Part shown: positions 1 to 8,172 of the stretch, in pieces | Layout: each line of letters starts with the position of its first letter | How positions within the stretch are numbered: the stretch's first letter is position 1 | NCBI GenBank assembly: GCA_963823675.1 | Contig: CAWGMT010000010.1 | Coordinates: forward strand, 496,001 to 560,000 | Direction: 5' to 3' | Origin: CAWGMT01 sp963823675 | Lineage (GTDB): Bacteria > Planctomycetota > Planctomycetia > Isosphaerales > Isosphaeraceae | Length of the DNA stretch: 64,000 bases | Made by a program: the position numbers and the translations under genes | Notes under the pieces: generated by a model | The model's database searches: none | What the model saw: the letters and a program-made list of their open reading frames with translations, nothing else | What the model was told of the DNA's origin: nothing

Positions 1-465
1 GATCTCTATTCGACGGCAATCTCCATCGCGCCGGTCGCCAATCAGCGGTACTATGATACGATCTATCAAGAACGGTATATGGGCCTGCCCGAAGAGAACG
101 TCGAAGGTTACACCCAGGGGTCGCCGATCAATTTCGCTCATCAGCTCAAGGGCAACCTTCTCCTGATCCACGGCACCGGCGACGACAACTGCCATTACCA
201 GGGCACCGAGGCACTGATCAACGAGCTGATCAAGCACAACAAGCCGTTCACGATGATGGCTTACCCGAACCGGTCGCACGCGATCAACGAGGGGCTCAAC
301 ACGACGGTGCATCTTCGCGAGTTGATGACTCGGTATTTGAAGGAGCATCTGCAGCCTGGGCCAGTTCCGGCGAAACGCAAAGATGCAATGATCAGCTCGA
401 ATTATCGAGCGCTGCAAAAGGAAAGAAAGTCCCGGAGGCGGGCAGAGACGCCCGCCCCACTATGA
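1..465 (+). CDS. C-terminal end of an S9 (dipeptidyl peptidase IV-type) serine peptidase, partial
   Basis: The reading frame is open from base 1, so the gene starts outside the window and only the last 154 residues are present. They are the end of the alpha/beta-hydrolase domain of a prolyl oligopeptidase/DPP-IV family enzyme. The motif HGTGDDN supplies the catalytic Asp (bases 181-183) and SHAI supplies the catalytic His (bases 277-279), followed by a helix ending in RYLKEHL. The Ser nucleophile lies upstream. The family cleaves dipeptides or short peptides and is usually exported in planctomycetes. The tail after RYLKEHL is basic, unconserved, and its last codons run over a short GC-rich inverted repeat, which may have replaced the original terminus. 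Confidence 0.85.
   Translation, partial: DLYSTAISIAPVANQRYYDTIYQERYMGLPEENVEGYTQGSPINFAHQLKGNLLLIHGTGDDNCHYQGTEALINELIKHNKPFTMMAYPNRSHAINEGLNTTVHLRELMTRYLKEHLQPGPVPAKRKDAMISSNYRALQKERKSRRRAETPAPL
437..456. repeat. Short GC palindrome (REP-like hairpin)
   Basis: Perfect inverted repeat with arms GGCGGGC and GCCCGCC around a 6-nt loop, overlapping the last codons of the S9 peptidase. It could act as a transcription terminator stem but has no T-run. It looks like one of the mobile palindromes found elsewhere in this window. Confidence 0.5.
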
Positions 466-641
466 TCGAGCCGGTGCAGCCCCTTCAGGTGCTCCAGATC
501 CCGGTCGGTGATTTGCGTGCCCTGAAGGTCGATCCACGTGACATCGTGAAATCAGCGACAGCGCGACGCGCAGGCTCATCGCTAGGCGCCATGACCGCCG
601 GCGGGTCGGTTTGACCGGCTGTATGCTTGGAATATCGATTT

Positions 642-1310
642 TCACTGACCTGGACTCGAGACCAGCTCGCGAAGGGGTTGCGGGCAGCTCTTCCACGTCG
701 CAAGATAAGTTGCCTCAAGCGGAGCAGGCACATAGAAGTTGTGGTCCAGGAAAAGCGGCATGTCCGGGACAACATCCCCCACCGCGACGGGCTCGACGTA
801 TGCTGTCGCATGTTCACCCGCCGCGTACGCGACCAGCGTAAGAGGCTTGTAGGCGGGTAGCTCGAACTCGAAAGGCTCCTCCGCGATCCCATCCCAGATT
901 ACTTTATGAATTCCTTGCGGGTCCCGCTCAGTTGGCGGGAGGAAGTTGACGATCAACAGATGAATGCCGTTAGAAAGCAGGTCCAGCGCTTTTTCAGAGA
1001 ACGACCGGATCGCCTGCTGGCTGCTTTTGTTTCCCGGCGACACGATTTCGATTACCGCGACAAGATCGCGGAGCCCACGACGGATCGCAATGCGGTCGGC
1101 CTTCGCGGCGTAGAGATTTTCCTCGGCGGATTGGATCACGAATCGCGTGTTCGGTTGTCGTTCAGTCACCCCCGATTGGGGCTCAATGAGCGCGCAGAAT
1201 CCATCGGGAAGACGCCCGGAGTTCAGAGCATCGCAGAGGGACGCAGCCCACCGCTGATGAAAGTGGTGGAACAACCCGGCCGGAACGCGTGCCCAATCGT
1301 GAATCGGCAT
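642..1310 (-). CDS. DUF4058 family protein
   Basis: A 222-residue protein opening with MPIHDWARVPAGLFHHFHQRW, the characteristic start of DUF4058, a family found mainly in planctomycetes and cyanobacteria. The middle contains the conserved stretch around IEIVSPGNKS, which resembles the core strand of PD-(D/E)XK-type folds, and the end (YLATWKSCPQPLREL) is also typical. No biochemical role is established for the family. The gene stands alone between a plus-strand peptidase and a plus-strand hypothetical gene, so context gives no clue. The start is fixed by the conserved N-terminus. Confidence 0.8.
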   Translation of the reverse strand: MPIHDWARVPAGLFHHFHQRWAASLCDALNSGRLPDGFCALIEPQSGVTERQPNTRFVIQSAEENLYAAKADRIAIRRGLRDLVAVIEIVSPGNKSSQQAIRSFSEKALDLLSNGIHLLIVNFLPPTERDPQGIHKVIWDGIAEEPFEFELPAYKPLTLVAYAAGEHATAYVEPVAVGDVVPDMPLFLDHNFYVPAPLEATYLATWKSCPQPLRELVSSPGQ

Positions 1311-1458
1311 TGGCTCTCCTTCGGGGGAATCGAGCTTTCATTGTATCGCCAGCGCCGAACGCGGGCCAAGCTCGGATCGATGTTCCCATCGGGACTCCGA
1401 CCGAATACGATTGTCTGATCGTCGTCGATCACACCGAGGCTTCACACATCCGGGAGCG

Positions 1459-1827
1459 ATGGGCATGCTCGAGCTCAGCGGGTTGATTCGAGAGTATTGC
1501 GAGATCCTGAACCAGGAGCGCCTGCTCTCGGAGCGGAAGGAAACGCTCCGAGCCGCCATCGAGGAAGAAATGGCCCGTCAGAATGTTGACCGCACGCAAA
1601 CCAGAGATGGGAGCGCAAGCCACATGAATCGGTTCAAGCTGGTTCCGAGGCGAGAGCCGGTCCTCAATCTGCTCGGCAGCGATGACCTCTTCGCGTTTGC
1701 GAGCTTTACGCCCGCGCGAGTCAAGGAGATACTCGTACCCAAGTACGGCCGTGAAACGCTGATCCCCTTGTTCGACATTCAGAAGACACGCTACCTCTTG
1801 ATCAAGCGATTCACTGGGGGTAACTGA
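1459..1827 (+). CDS. Hypothetical protein
   Basis: I do not recognise this family. The protein has about 122 residues. The N-terminal third is a charged helix (LIREYCEILNQERLLSERKETLRAAIEEEM), then comes a basic linker, and the C-terminal third reads like a small folded domain ending in YLLIKRFTGG. The start is uncertain: the ATG at 1459 or the in-frame ATG at 1465, which has a better-spaced GGAG upstream, are both preferred over an ATG at 1411 that lies in poorly protein-like sequence. There are no membrane segments or catalytic motifs. A coding role is inferred from length and composition only. Confidence 0.5.
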   Translation: MGMLELSGLIREYCEILNQERLLSERKETLRAAIEEEMARQNVDRTQTRDGSASHMNRFKLVPRREPVLNLLGSDDLFAFASFTPARVKEILVPKYGRETLIPLFDIQKTRYLLIKRFTGGN

Positions 1828-1991
1828 GCAAGTCTGTGGTCAGTTGCCATTCGACCAGATTGTCGGTCATGATCGACAGGCGGCCTCGGGGCTCGGTTTG
1901 GCTTGGGTAAGATGTTCCACCGGCTCGGTGGCGAGCGCCGGCTTGCTACGTGGAACCGCTCAGGAAGCTGCCCAGGCGAGCCGCCGCGTCC

Positions 1992-2022
1992 GATCCGACC
2001 GATCCGACCGATCCGACCGATC
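1992..2022. repeat. 9-bp tandem repeat (GATCCGACC)n
   Basis: Three complete copies of GATCCGACC followed by GATC, about 40 bases before the start codon of the dehydratase gene. The array would be read as SDPTDPTDPTD if the downstream frame were extended upstream, but that extension is not conserved in the family. I treat it as a non-coding microsatellite. Confidence 0.8.
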
Positions 2023-2063
2023 AAATGCGGCGGCCGGCCTGGTTCTTCACGGGAGAAAGCCTA

Positions 2064-4094
2064 ATGGTCCACCCAAGCAATTCCGCGGTCCCGCTTAGCC
2101 CCGCGGTTGGCCCCCTGCTCGACTCCTCCGACCCCTCGATCTACCAAGTGACCACCAAGGCCGACGGGCCGGCCGGATCGCTTCCGCTCTCCGACGCAAT
2201 GCTCAAGGAGTGGCCGTCGGGCGACCTGTTTGGCCTGACCCAGAATGCCGGAATGGGCTGGACGGCGGCCGAGGTGGCGCGCGATCCGTATCTGATCCTC
2301 AGCACGCAGGGTGGACTGCGGGCGGCTGACGGCCAGCCGATCGCGCTCGGCTATCACACCGGACACTGGGAGATCGGGCTGCTCGTCGAGGAAGCCGCCG
2401 CGGAACTGAAGCGGTGCGACGTCGTCCCGTTCGCCGGCATGGTCTCCGATCCCTGCGACGGCCGCACTCAGGGCACCGCCGGCATGATGGATAGCCTGCC
2501 TTATCGCAACGATGCCGCGATCGTCTTCCGCCGATTGATCCGCTCGCTGCCCTTGCGCAAGGGAGTCCTCGGGATCGCCACCTGCGACAAGGGGCTACCG
2601 GCGATGATGATGGCTCTGGCGGGCTCGAAGCACTTGCCGGGTGTGCTGGTTCCCGGCGGAGTCACCTTGCCCCCCCGCGAAGGAGAAGACGCCGGGAAGG
2701 TCCAGTCGATCGGCGCGCGTTACGCTCACGGCGAGCTGACTCTGCACGAGGCCGCCGAGCTTGGCTGCCGGGCGTGCGCCAGCGCAGGTGGCGGTTGTCA
2801 GTTTCTGGGCACGGCGGCCACGTCACAGGTCGTCGCCGAGGCCCTGGGCATGACACTGCCGCACGCCGCGCTCGCGCCCTCTGGACAGCCCATCTGGCGC
2901 GACATGGCGCGCCGCTCCGGCCGAGCCCTCGTCGCGATGGCGACGCGAGGGATCACGCTCGGTCATGTCCTGACCGAGGCCGCAATCCGCAACGCCATGG
3001 TAGTCCACGCCGCATTCGGTGGCTCGACCAACCTGATTCTCCACATCCCGGCGATCGCCTTCGCCGCCGGACTGCCGCGCCCCACGGTCGACGACTGGCA
3101 CGCGATCAATGTCAAGGTCCCCCGGCTGGTGAGCGTTTTGCCCAACGGCCCCTTCTATCACCCCACGGTGCGTGCGTTTCTCGCCGGCGGCGTCCCCGAG
3201 GTGATGCTCCACCTGCGGGAGCTCGGCCTGCTCGATGAGACGGCCCTGACGATTACTGGCGAGCCGCTCGCGTACGTGCTCGACTGGTGGCAGACGAGCG
3301 AGCGACGTGCGCGGCTTCGCCAGGAACTGTTCGAGCAGGACGGCGTCGATCCCGACCTTGTGATCATGAACCCGAGCCAGGCCCGCGAGCGCGGACTCAC
3401 GAGTACCGTCACCTTCCCACGCGGGAATCTGGCGCCCGAGGGCTCGGTGATCAAGAGCACGGCCATCGACCCGGGCGTGGTCGATCCGGACGGGATCTAC
3501 CGCAAGACCGGGCCTGCGCGGGTCTTCACGCGCGAGCGCGCGGCGATCGCCGCGATCAAAGGACAGAGCGAGCAGCCGATCAAGCCCGGAGACATCCTGG
3601 TCCTCATAGGCCGGGGACCAGCGGGAGCCGGCATGGAAGAGATCTACCAGATCACGGCGGCTCTGCGCCATCTTGCGTTCGGCAAGCACGTCGCGGTCTT
3701 GACCGACGCCCGATTCTCGGGGGTTTCCACCGGCGCGTGCGTCGGCCATATAAGTCCCGAAGCACTCGCGGGGGGACCGATCGGCAAGCTCCGCGACGGC
3801 GACTTGATCCGGATCGTCGTCGATCGCATTAACCTGGAAGGGTCTCTCGATCTGGTCGGCGCCGACGGACTTGAATTCGGTGCCGATCAAGCCGCCCGCG
3901 TGCTCGCCGAGCGCTTGCCGCATCCCCTGCTCTCTCCCGACCCCGACCTACCCGACGACACCCGGCTCTGGGCGGCCTTGCAAGCAGTCGGCGGCGGCAC
4001 CTGGGGCGGATGCGTGTTCGATACCGAGGCGATCATCGCGACGCTGCGCGCGGGCGTCGCAGCGAGGAAGACACCCGATAAGAACGCGGGCTGA
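2064..4094 (+). CDS. YjhG/YagF-type sugar-acid dehydratase (IlvD/Edd family)
   Basis: A 676-residue enzyme that aligns from end to end with the E. coli YjhG/YagF D-xylonate dehydratases. Shared blocks include PSGDLFG, SDPCDGRTQGT, CDKGLPAMMM, GGCQFLGTA, FGGSTNL, KSTAIDP and RFSGVSTGAC. Cys131, Cys174 and Cys245 are placed to hold the Fe-S cluster typical of this dehydratase family. The likely reaction is dehydration of a pentonic or related sugar acid to a 2-keto-3-deoxy acid. I chose the ATG at 2064 because GGGAG lies 8 bases before it and family similarity begins just after. The frame stays open to 1950, but that part is encoded by a tandem repeat. The true substrate is not shown by the sequence. 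Confidence 0.9.
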   Translation: MVHPSNSAVPLSPAVGPLLDSSDPSIYQVTTKADGPAGSLPLSDAMLKEWPSGDLFGLTQNAGMGWTAAEVARDPYLILSTQGGLRAADGQPIALGYHTGHWEIGLLVEEAAAELKRCDVVPFAGMVSDPCDGRTQGTAGMMDSLPYRNDAAIVFRRLIRSLPLRKGVLGIATCDKGLPAMMMALAGSKHLPGVLVPGGVTLPPREGEDAGKVQSIGARYAHGELTLHEAAELGCRACASAGGGCQFLGTAATSQVVAEALGMTLPHAALAPSGQPIWRDMARRSGRALVAMATRGITLGHVLTEAAIRNAMVVHAAFGGSTNLILHIPAIAFAAGLPRPTVDDWHAINVKVPRLVSVLPNGPFYHPTVRAFLAGGVPEVMLHLRELGLLDETALTITGEPLAYVLDWWQTSERRARLRQELFEQDGVDPDLVIMNPSQARERGLTSTVTFPRGNLAPEGSVIKSTAIDPGVVDPDGIYRKTGPARVFTRERAAIAAIKGQSEQPIKPGDILVLIGRGPAGAGMEEIYQITAALRHLAFGKHVAVLTDARFSGVSTGACVGHISPEALAGGPIGKLRDGDLIRIVVDRINLEGSLDLVGADGLEFGADQAARVLAERLPHPLLSPDPDLPDDTRLWAALQAVGGGTWGGCVFDTEAIIATLRAGVAARKTPDKNAG

Positions 4095-4175
4095 GCCGTC
4101 AGTGGGAAGGCACGTACGCTTTTCGAAATCTCGAATCGAGAACCGCGGCTTCCGGGTCGCTCATCGGGAGGCACC

Positions 4176-4418
4176 ATGCTCAGTACACGAATCATTGCGA
4201 CACTGCTCTATCGTATCTTCCTCCTTTCGCTGATCGCTGCGGTCTTGTGGGTCAAGGGCTATCTGTGGTGGATCCTCGGCATCGCGGTTTTCCTCTATCT
4301 GCTCAATGCGTTCATGAACCTGCCGATTGGCTTTCGGCGCGAAGACGACGAGGACGACGAGGATGAGGACGAAGATTCGGACGTGGAGAACAATGGCAAC
4401 GATAAGGCGCCATTCTAA
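4176..4418 (+). CDS. Small membrane protein with acidic tail
   Basis: An 80-residue protein with a clear ribosome-binding site (GGGAGG before the ATG). Residues 8-25 and 30-48 are hydrophobic and probably form two transmembrane helices, joined by a short WVKGYLWW turn. The tail is extremely acidic (about 14 Asp/Glu within residues 56-72), then NNGNDKAPF. I do not recognise a named family. Such acidic tails often bind cations or interact with basic partners, but that is inference. It ends 22 bases before the amidohydrolase start and may be co-transcribed with it. Confidence 0.6.
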   Translation: MLSTRIIATLLYRIFLLSLIAAVLWVKGYLWWILGIAVFLYLLNAFMNLPIGFRREDDEDDEDEDEDSDVENNGNDKAPF

Positions 4419-4440
4419 CTTCCATTTGGAGCTCCGAGCC

Positions 4441-6288
4441 ATGAAAACAAGGTATAGGCGCTTGGGCTGGTTGACGGTTTTGGTCGGCTTGGTTTCAAGC
4501 GGGCCAGTCTGTGGAGACGAAGTCTTGGCGTTCCGGCGTGTGCGGGTGTTTGATGGTGCCGCGGTCAAGCCGGAAACGACCGTGATCGTGCGCGGAGGAG
4601 TCATCGCGGCCGTGGGCGGTGTCGATGTCCCCGCTGGCGCGATCGTGATCGACGGCCGGGGCAAGACCCTGCTTCCTGGATTGATCGACGCCCACACCCA
4701 TACGTTCTCCGAGGAACAGCTCAAGGCAGCAGCTATTTTCGGCGTGACAACCGAGCTGGACATGTTCACCAGTTCGGATTTCGCGGCTGCGCGGCGGAGC
4801 GAGCAGGCCGCTGGCAAGGCAACTGGCCGATCCGACCTGTTCTCAGCCGGAACACTGGTAACAGCCCCTGGCGGCCATGGAACTGAGTATGGGTTTCCGA
4901 TTCCGACAATCACATCGGCCGACCAGGCCGAGGCCTTCGTGACGGCGCGGATCGCCGAGGGTTCCGACTACATAAAGATCGTCTACGACGACGGTAAAGA
5001 ATTCGGAATTCCCTGGAAGACTCTCGACGAACCGACCCTGGGTGCGGTCATCCGCGCAGCCAAGTCGCGGAACAAGCTGGCGGTTGTCCACATCCTCGCT
5101 CGCGAACATGCTCGCCGGGCAATCGCGGCTGGGGCCGATGGTCTGGTGCACGTGTTCGTCGACAAGCCGGCCGACGACGCCCTGATTCGCCTGGCAGCCG
5201 AGCACAAGCTGTTCGTCATCCCGACTCTCACGGTAATTGACACCGTCAATCATACGGGCGCCAATGCGGCCCTCGCCGAAGATCCGGCGATCGCGCCGTA
5301 TCTAAGTCCCGACGACGTGCGGATGCTGAAGGCGAGCTTTCCGGGCAAATCGGCGCCCCCTGATTTACTCAAGATTCCCGGGGAAACGGTCAAGGCCTTG
5401 AGAGCAGCGGGGGTGAAGATTCTGGCGGGAACGGATTGCAGCAACCCGGGCACTGCGCACGGAGCCAGCCTCCATCGTGAGCTTGAACTCTTGGTGGCGA
5501 CCGGTATGAAACCGATCGACGCACTCGCCGCCGCGACCTCGGTCACGGCCGATGTATTCGGCTTGAAAGATCGCGGCCGGATCGCGCCGGGGCTTCGTGC
5601 CGACCTGGTGCTCGTCGCCGGTGACCCTACGAATGAAATCGCCGCAACCCGCGCGATCGTCGGGGTCTGGAAGCAAGGCCGTGCGATTGACCGAGCGGCT
5701 TACCGCGCCCAGGTTCAAAGTCGGCGCGAAGCCATCGCCAAGTTGAAAGAGACGCCGGCACCTCCGGGATCAGAGCGGGGATTGATCAGCGATTTCGAAG
5801 GTGAGAAGGCCACAACCAAAACTGCGTTCGGAGCCGGCTGGATGGTCTCGACCGACGCGCTGCGGGGCGGTAAGTCGAAGGCCGAAGTTTCGCTGGTCGG
5901 CGGCGCCAGAAATTCGCCGCATGCACTCAAAATCACCGGTACCATCGAAGCCGGGCCTGGCCAGCACTGGGCTGGCGTCATGTTCTCGCCAGGGGCCCAG
6001 CCTATGTCTCCGGCAAACCTCTCGGCCAAGCGCGGCGTCACGTTCTGGGCTCGAGGGGACGGCAAACCCATGTATGTAATGGTCTTCAGCCAGGTTCGCG
6101 GCTATGTCCCAGCCATGAAGACGTTCAGCGCCGGCCGCGAATGGACGTCGATTCACTTCAATTGGAATGAATTCGACGGCCTCGACGGAACTGGCACGCT
6201 GGGTATTTTCATCGGTGGTGGCGTAGAGGGTGGCCCATTCGAGCTGCAGCTCGATGACGTCGTGCTGGAACCAGTCAAACCAAACTGA
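4441..6288 (+). CDS. Secreted metal-dependent amidohydrolase with C-terminal CIA30-like domain
   Basis: About 615 residues. The start at 4441 gives a normal signal peptide (MKTRYRRLGWLTVLVGLVSSGPVCG); the frame is open further upstream, but only in the overlap with the preceding small gene. Residues 20-440 are an imidazolonepropionase/dihydroorotase-like amidohydrolase: DAHTHTF gives the HxH metal site, HILAREHARRAI and LAGTDCSNPG provide the later His and Asp ligands, and the domain closes with the beta-sandwich GRIAPGLRADLVLV. After a linker, residues ~450-615 (ISDFEGEK to the end) resemble a CIA30/galactose-binding-like beta sandwich. The substrate is unknown. Location is probably periplasmic. 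The fusion suggests binding to a large or polymeric ligand, which is inference. Confidence 0.85.
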   Translation: MKTRYRRLGWLTVLVGLVSSGPVCGDEVLAFRRVRVFDGAAVKPETTVIVRGGVIAAVGGVDVPAGAIVIDGRGKTLLPGLIDAHTHTFSEEQLKAAAIFGVTTELDMFTSSDFAAARRSEQAAGKATGRSDLFSAGTLVTAPGGHGTEYGFPIPTITSADQAEAFVTARIAEGSDYIKIVYDDGKEFGIPWKTLDEPTLGAVIRAAKSRNKLAVVHILAREHARRAIAAGADGLVHVFVDKPADDALIRLAAEHKLFVIPTLTVIDTVNHTGANAALAEDPAIAPYLSPDDVRMLKASFPGKSAPPDLLKIPGETVKALRAAGVKILAGTDCSNPGTAHGASLHRELELLVATGMKPIDALAAATSVTADVFGLKDRGRIAPGLRADLVLVAGDPTNEIAATRAIVGVWKQGRAIDRAAYRAQVQSRREAIAKLKETPAPPGSERGLISDFEGEKATTKTAFGAGWMVSTDALRGGKSKAEVSLVGGARNSPHALKITGTIEAGPGQHWAGVMFSPGAQPMSPANLSAKRGVTFWARGDGKPMYVMVFSQVRGYVPAMKTFSAGREWTSIHFNWNEFDGLDGTGTLGIFIGGGVEGGPFELQLDDVVLEPVKPN

Positions 6289-6381
6289 AATCCCATTCGG
6301 CACTTTCGGATGGGCCCATCGCGCTGTTCGGGCGAACTTGATGAACTTCAGCGAGAAGCTGAGGCTCTGTCGATCGTGCCG

Positions 6382-7248
6382 TTACCAGGCAATCCTGGGC
6401 GGGAAGAATTCGGCGATCAGATCTTCGTAAAACGGACGAAGCCCGAGCACGTGGGGAGGTTCGTGCCCCTTGGAGTAAAGATCATACGGGTTGAACTGGC
6501 GGACCCACTCCATGCGGCGCTGATCTTCCAGGTTCATGAGAGGGGTGTAGGCCCCTTCGCGATGGGCGGCGTAAAACGAGTGATAGCGGATCATCGCCAG
6601 CCCTTCGCCGGGCAGATACTCCTTGACGATGTGATACAGGTATTCATCGTGGCCCCAGGACATGTGGACGCGATCGAGTCCGCCGCCCCGCTCGTAGATG
6701 CCACACTCAGTCTGATACTCCGAGACATTCCAGTCGGGATTGTCCCGGAAGAACTCCGGAAAGACCACCTTGTCGGAGTAGCGGCAGCCGACGGGAAAGG
6801 TGTCGCCGACCACGGCCCATTGAGGCTCGCCGAAGAGGCAGAGGATCTTACCAAGGTCATGAATCAGACCGACCAGGATGAACCATCGGGGATGACCATC
6901 CGCCCGAATCGCCTCGGCTGTCTGCAACAAGTGTTCGATCTGGGTTAATTGCGTGTCGGGGTCACTGTCATCGACCAGAGTATCGAGGAACTCCATCGCC
7001 TCCCAGATTCCCATCGCACGGTGGTTCTTCGCCAGATATTCCGCCTCCTTGCCGCGCACGAACTCGAGGGTCTGATGGCGGTGATTCAGCCTGTAGAATT
7101 CACGTACCGCGGGCCGTACGTTATGGCCATAATCGCGGAACGAAGACTTCTCCTTGGGACGCGGATAGCGCTCATGCAGGAATTCCTCCCACTCGTCGAC
7201 GCTGGACAGCGGATTCGACTTCGACGATCTCAGGGAGGGCTCCGACAC
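6382..7248 (-). CDS. miox: Inositol oxygenase
   Basis: A 288-residue protein matching myo-inositol oxygenase over its whole length. It splits myo-inositol with O2 to give D-glucuronate at a mixed-valence di-iron centre. All six iron ligands known from mouse MIOX are present in order: His106 (IEHLLQTAE), His130-Asp131 (GLIHDLGK), His200 (SWGHDEYLY), His223 (IRYHSFY) and Asp256 (FNPYDLYSK). MIOX is best known from animals, plants and fungi and is patchy in bacteria. A convergent neighbour (the amidohydrolase) ends 94 bases away. No uronate pathway genes adjoin it, though the sugar-acid dehydratase at 2-4 kb could act in related catabolism. Confidence 0.95.
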   Translation of the reverse strand: MSEPSLRSSKSNPLSSVDEWEEFLHERYPRPKEKSSFRDYGHNVRPAVREFYRLNHRHQTLEFVRGKEAEYLAKNHRAMGIWEAMEFLDTLVDDSDPDTQLTQIEHLLQTAEAIRADGHPRWFILVGLIHDLGKILCLFGEPQWAVVGDTFPVGCRYSDKVVFPEFFRDNPDWNVSEYQTECGIYERGGGLDRVHMSWGHDEYLYHIVKEYLPGEGLAMIRYHSFYAAHREGAYTPLMNLEDQRRMEWVRQFNPYDLYSKGHEPPHVLGLRPFYEDLIAEFFPPRIAW

Positions 7249-7552
7249 GCGAGATCTCTCCTGCCTGTGCGACCGATTTTAGCTTCAGCCGGTTAGAGCA
7301 CCACTATCCGAGCGGGGATCGCGGCATCGTGCCGCGAGCGCGTTTGATTCTACGCTAAGTCCAGTCGAATACGGAAGATCAAGCCAGAGAAGCCATTTCG
7401 ACACCTGTCTGATCGAGCGCGGTTCTCGGCCATTCCAGGATCGGCACTGCCGATTTCGCGAGATCCAACCGCTTCGGATTGGTCGGTTGGGCGACCTCTG
7501 ATAAGATTGAATCGCCGATTCTGCGCATTCGATCTCTCAGGATCTGACCGTC
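7249..7552. other. Intergenic region between divergent miox and hisI
   Basis: No convincing gene. It holds one perfect hairpin (7320-7336, arms CGCGGCA/TGCCGCG, 3-nt loop) without a T-run. Promoters for both flanking genes must lie here, but I see no strong -35/-10 pair. Confidence 0.5.
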
Positions 7553-8017
7553 GTGAACCAATCCCGTGAACCGTTGCCCTTTGCGTCTGCTCTAAGATGG
7601 AACGAGGACGGCTTGATCCCGGCGATTGTGCAGGATGCTGAAAATGGCGACGTTTTGATGCTGGCCTGGATGAACGAACGGGCGTTGCGGGATACGCTCA
7701 CGACGGGCCAGACGCACTTTTACTCGCGGTCGCGGCGGACACACTGGCACAAGGGAGGCACGTCGGGTCACGTGCAATATGTCGAGTCGATCGCGATCGA
7801 CTGCGATGGCGACGTCCTCTTGATCAAGGCCCGTCAGATCGGTGGGGCCTGTCATGAGGGATATCGTTCGTGTTTCTTCCGTCGCCTGGGCGATGGCGGA
7901 CGGATCGAGCTGATTGCCGAGCCAGTGTTCGATGTAGCGGCAGTTTATCGTTCAACACGAGGAACGGGCCAGGGAGCAGCGACGTCGGACGGCGGTCTGG
8001 GGTCGGCGGCAGAGTGA
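7553..8017 (+). CDS. hisI: Phosphoribosyl-AMP cyclohydrolase
   Basis: A 154-residue HisI enzyme, third step of histidine synthesis, opening the adenine ring of phosphoribosyl-AMP. The recognisable blocks are MLAWMNERALRDTL, FYSRSRRTHWHKGGTSGH, the metal-binding DCDGD, and GGACHEGYRSCFFR with the two zinc-binding Cys. No HisE (phosphoribosyl-ATP pyrophosphatase) domain follows, so this is a monofunctional HisI. The start is GTG at 7553; the first conserved residues (LRWNEDGLIPAIVQD) follow about 15 codons later. The last ~20 residues are not conserved. Confidence 0.93.
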   Translation: MNQSREPLPFASALRWNEDGLIPAIVQDAENGDVLMLAWMNERALRDTLTTGQTHFYSRSRRTHWHKGGTSGHVQYVESIAIDCDGDVLLIKARQIGGACHEGYRSCFFRRLGDGGRIELIAEPVFDVAAVYRSTRGTGQGAATSDGGLGSAAE

Positions 8018-8172
8018 GGCGGACCATCACCACCGGGAACCGAGATAACCTACCGAAATCCGCTTGGGAAGAGTAGACTTTGTGAAGTTGGTTACACGGA
8101 AACCGTCGCTCGGCTGGCGCGGCTGCCGAGCTTCTGCGAGGTGCGGGAGCGATTCAACCGAGGAGATAAACT

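Noticed and set aside
1950..2063. N-terminal extension of the dehydratase from an upstream ATG
   Set aside because: The extension is encoded by a 9-bp tandem repeat, is absent from the family, and the ATG at 2064 has a well-placed ribosome site.
2823..3923. A 366-residue minus-strand reading frame inside the dehydratase gene
   Set aside because: It mirrors the conserved YjhG-type gene and has no recognisable domain.
6290..6315. Intrinsic terminator between the amidohydrolase and miox genes
   Set aside because: Only a short CCCAT/ATGGG stem with no T-run is present, too weak to claim.
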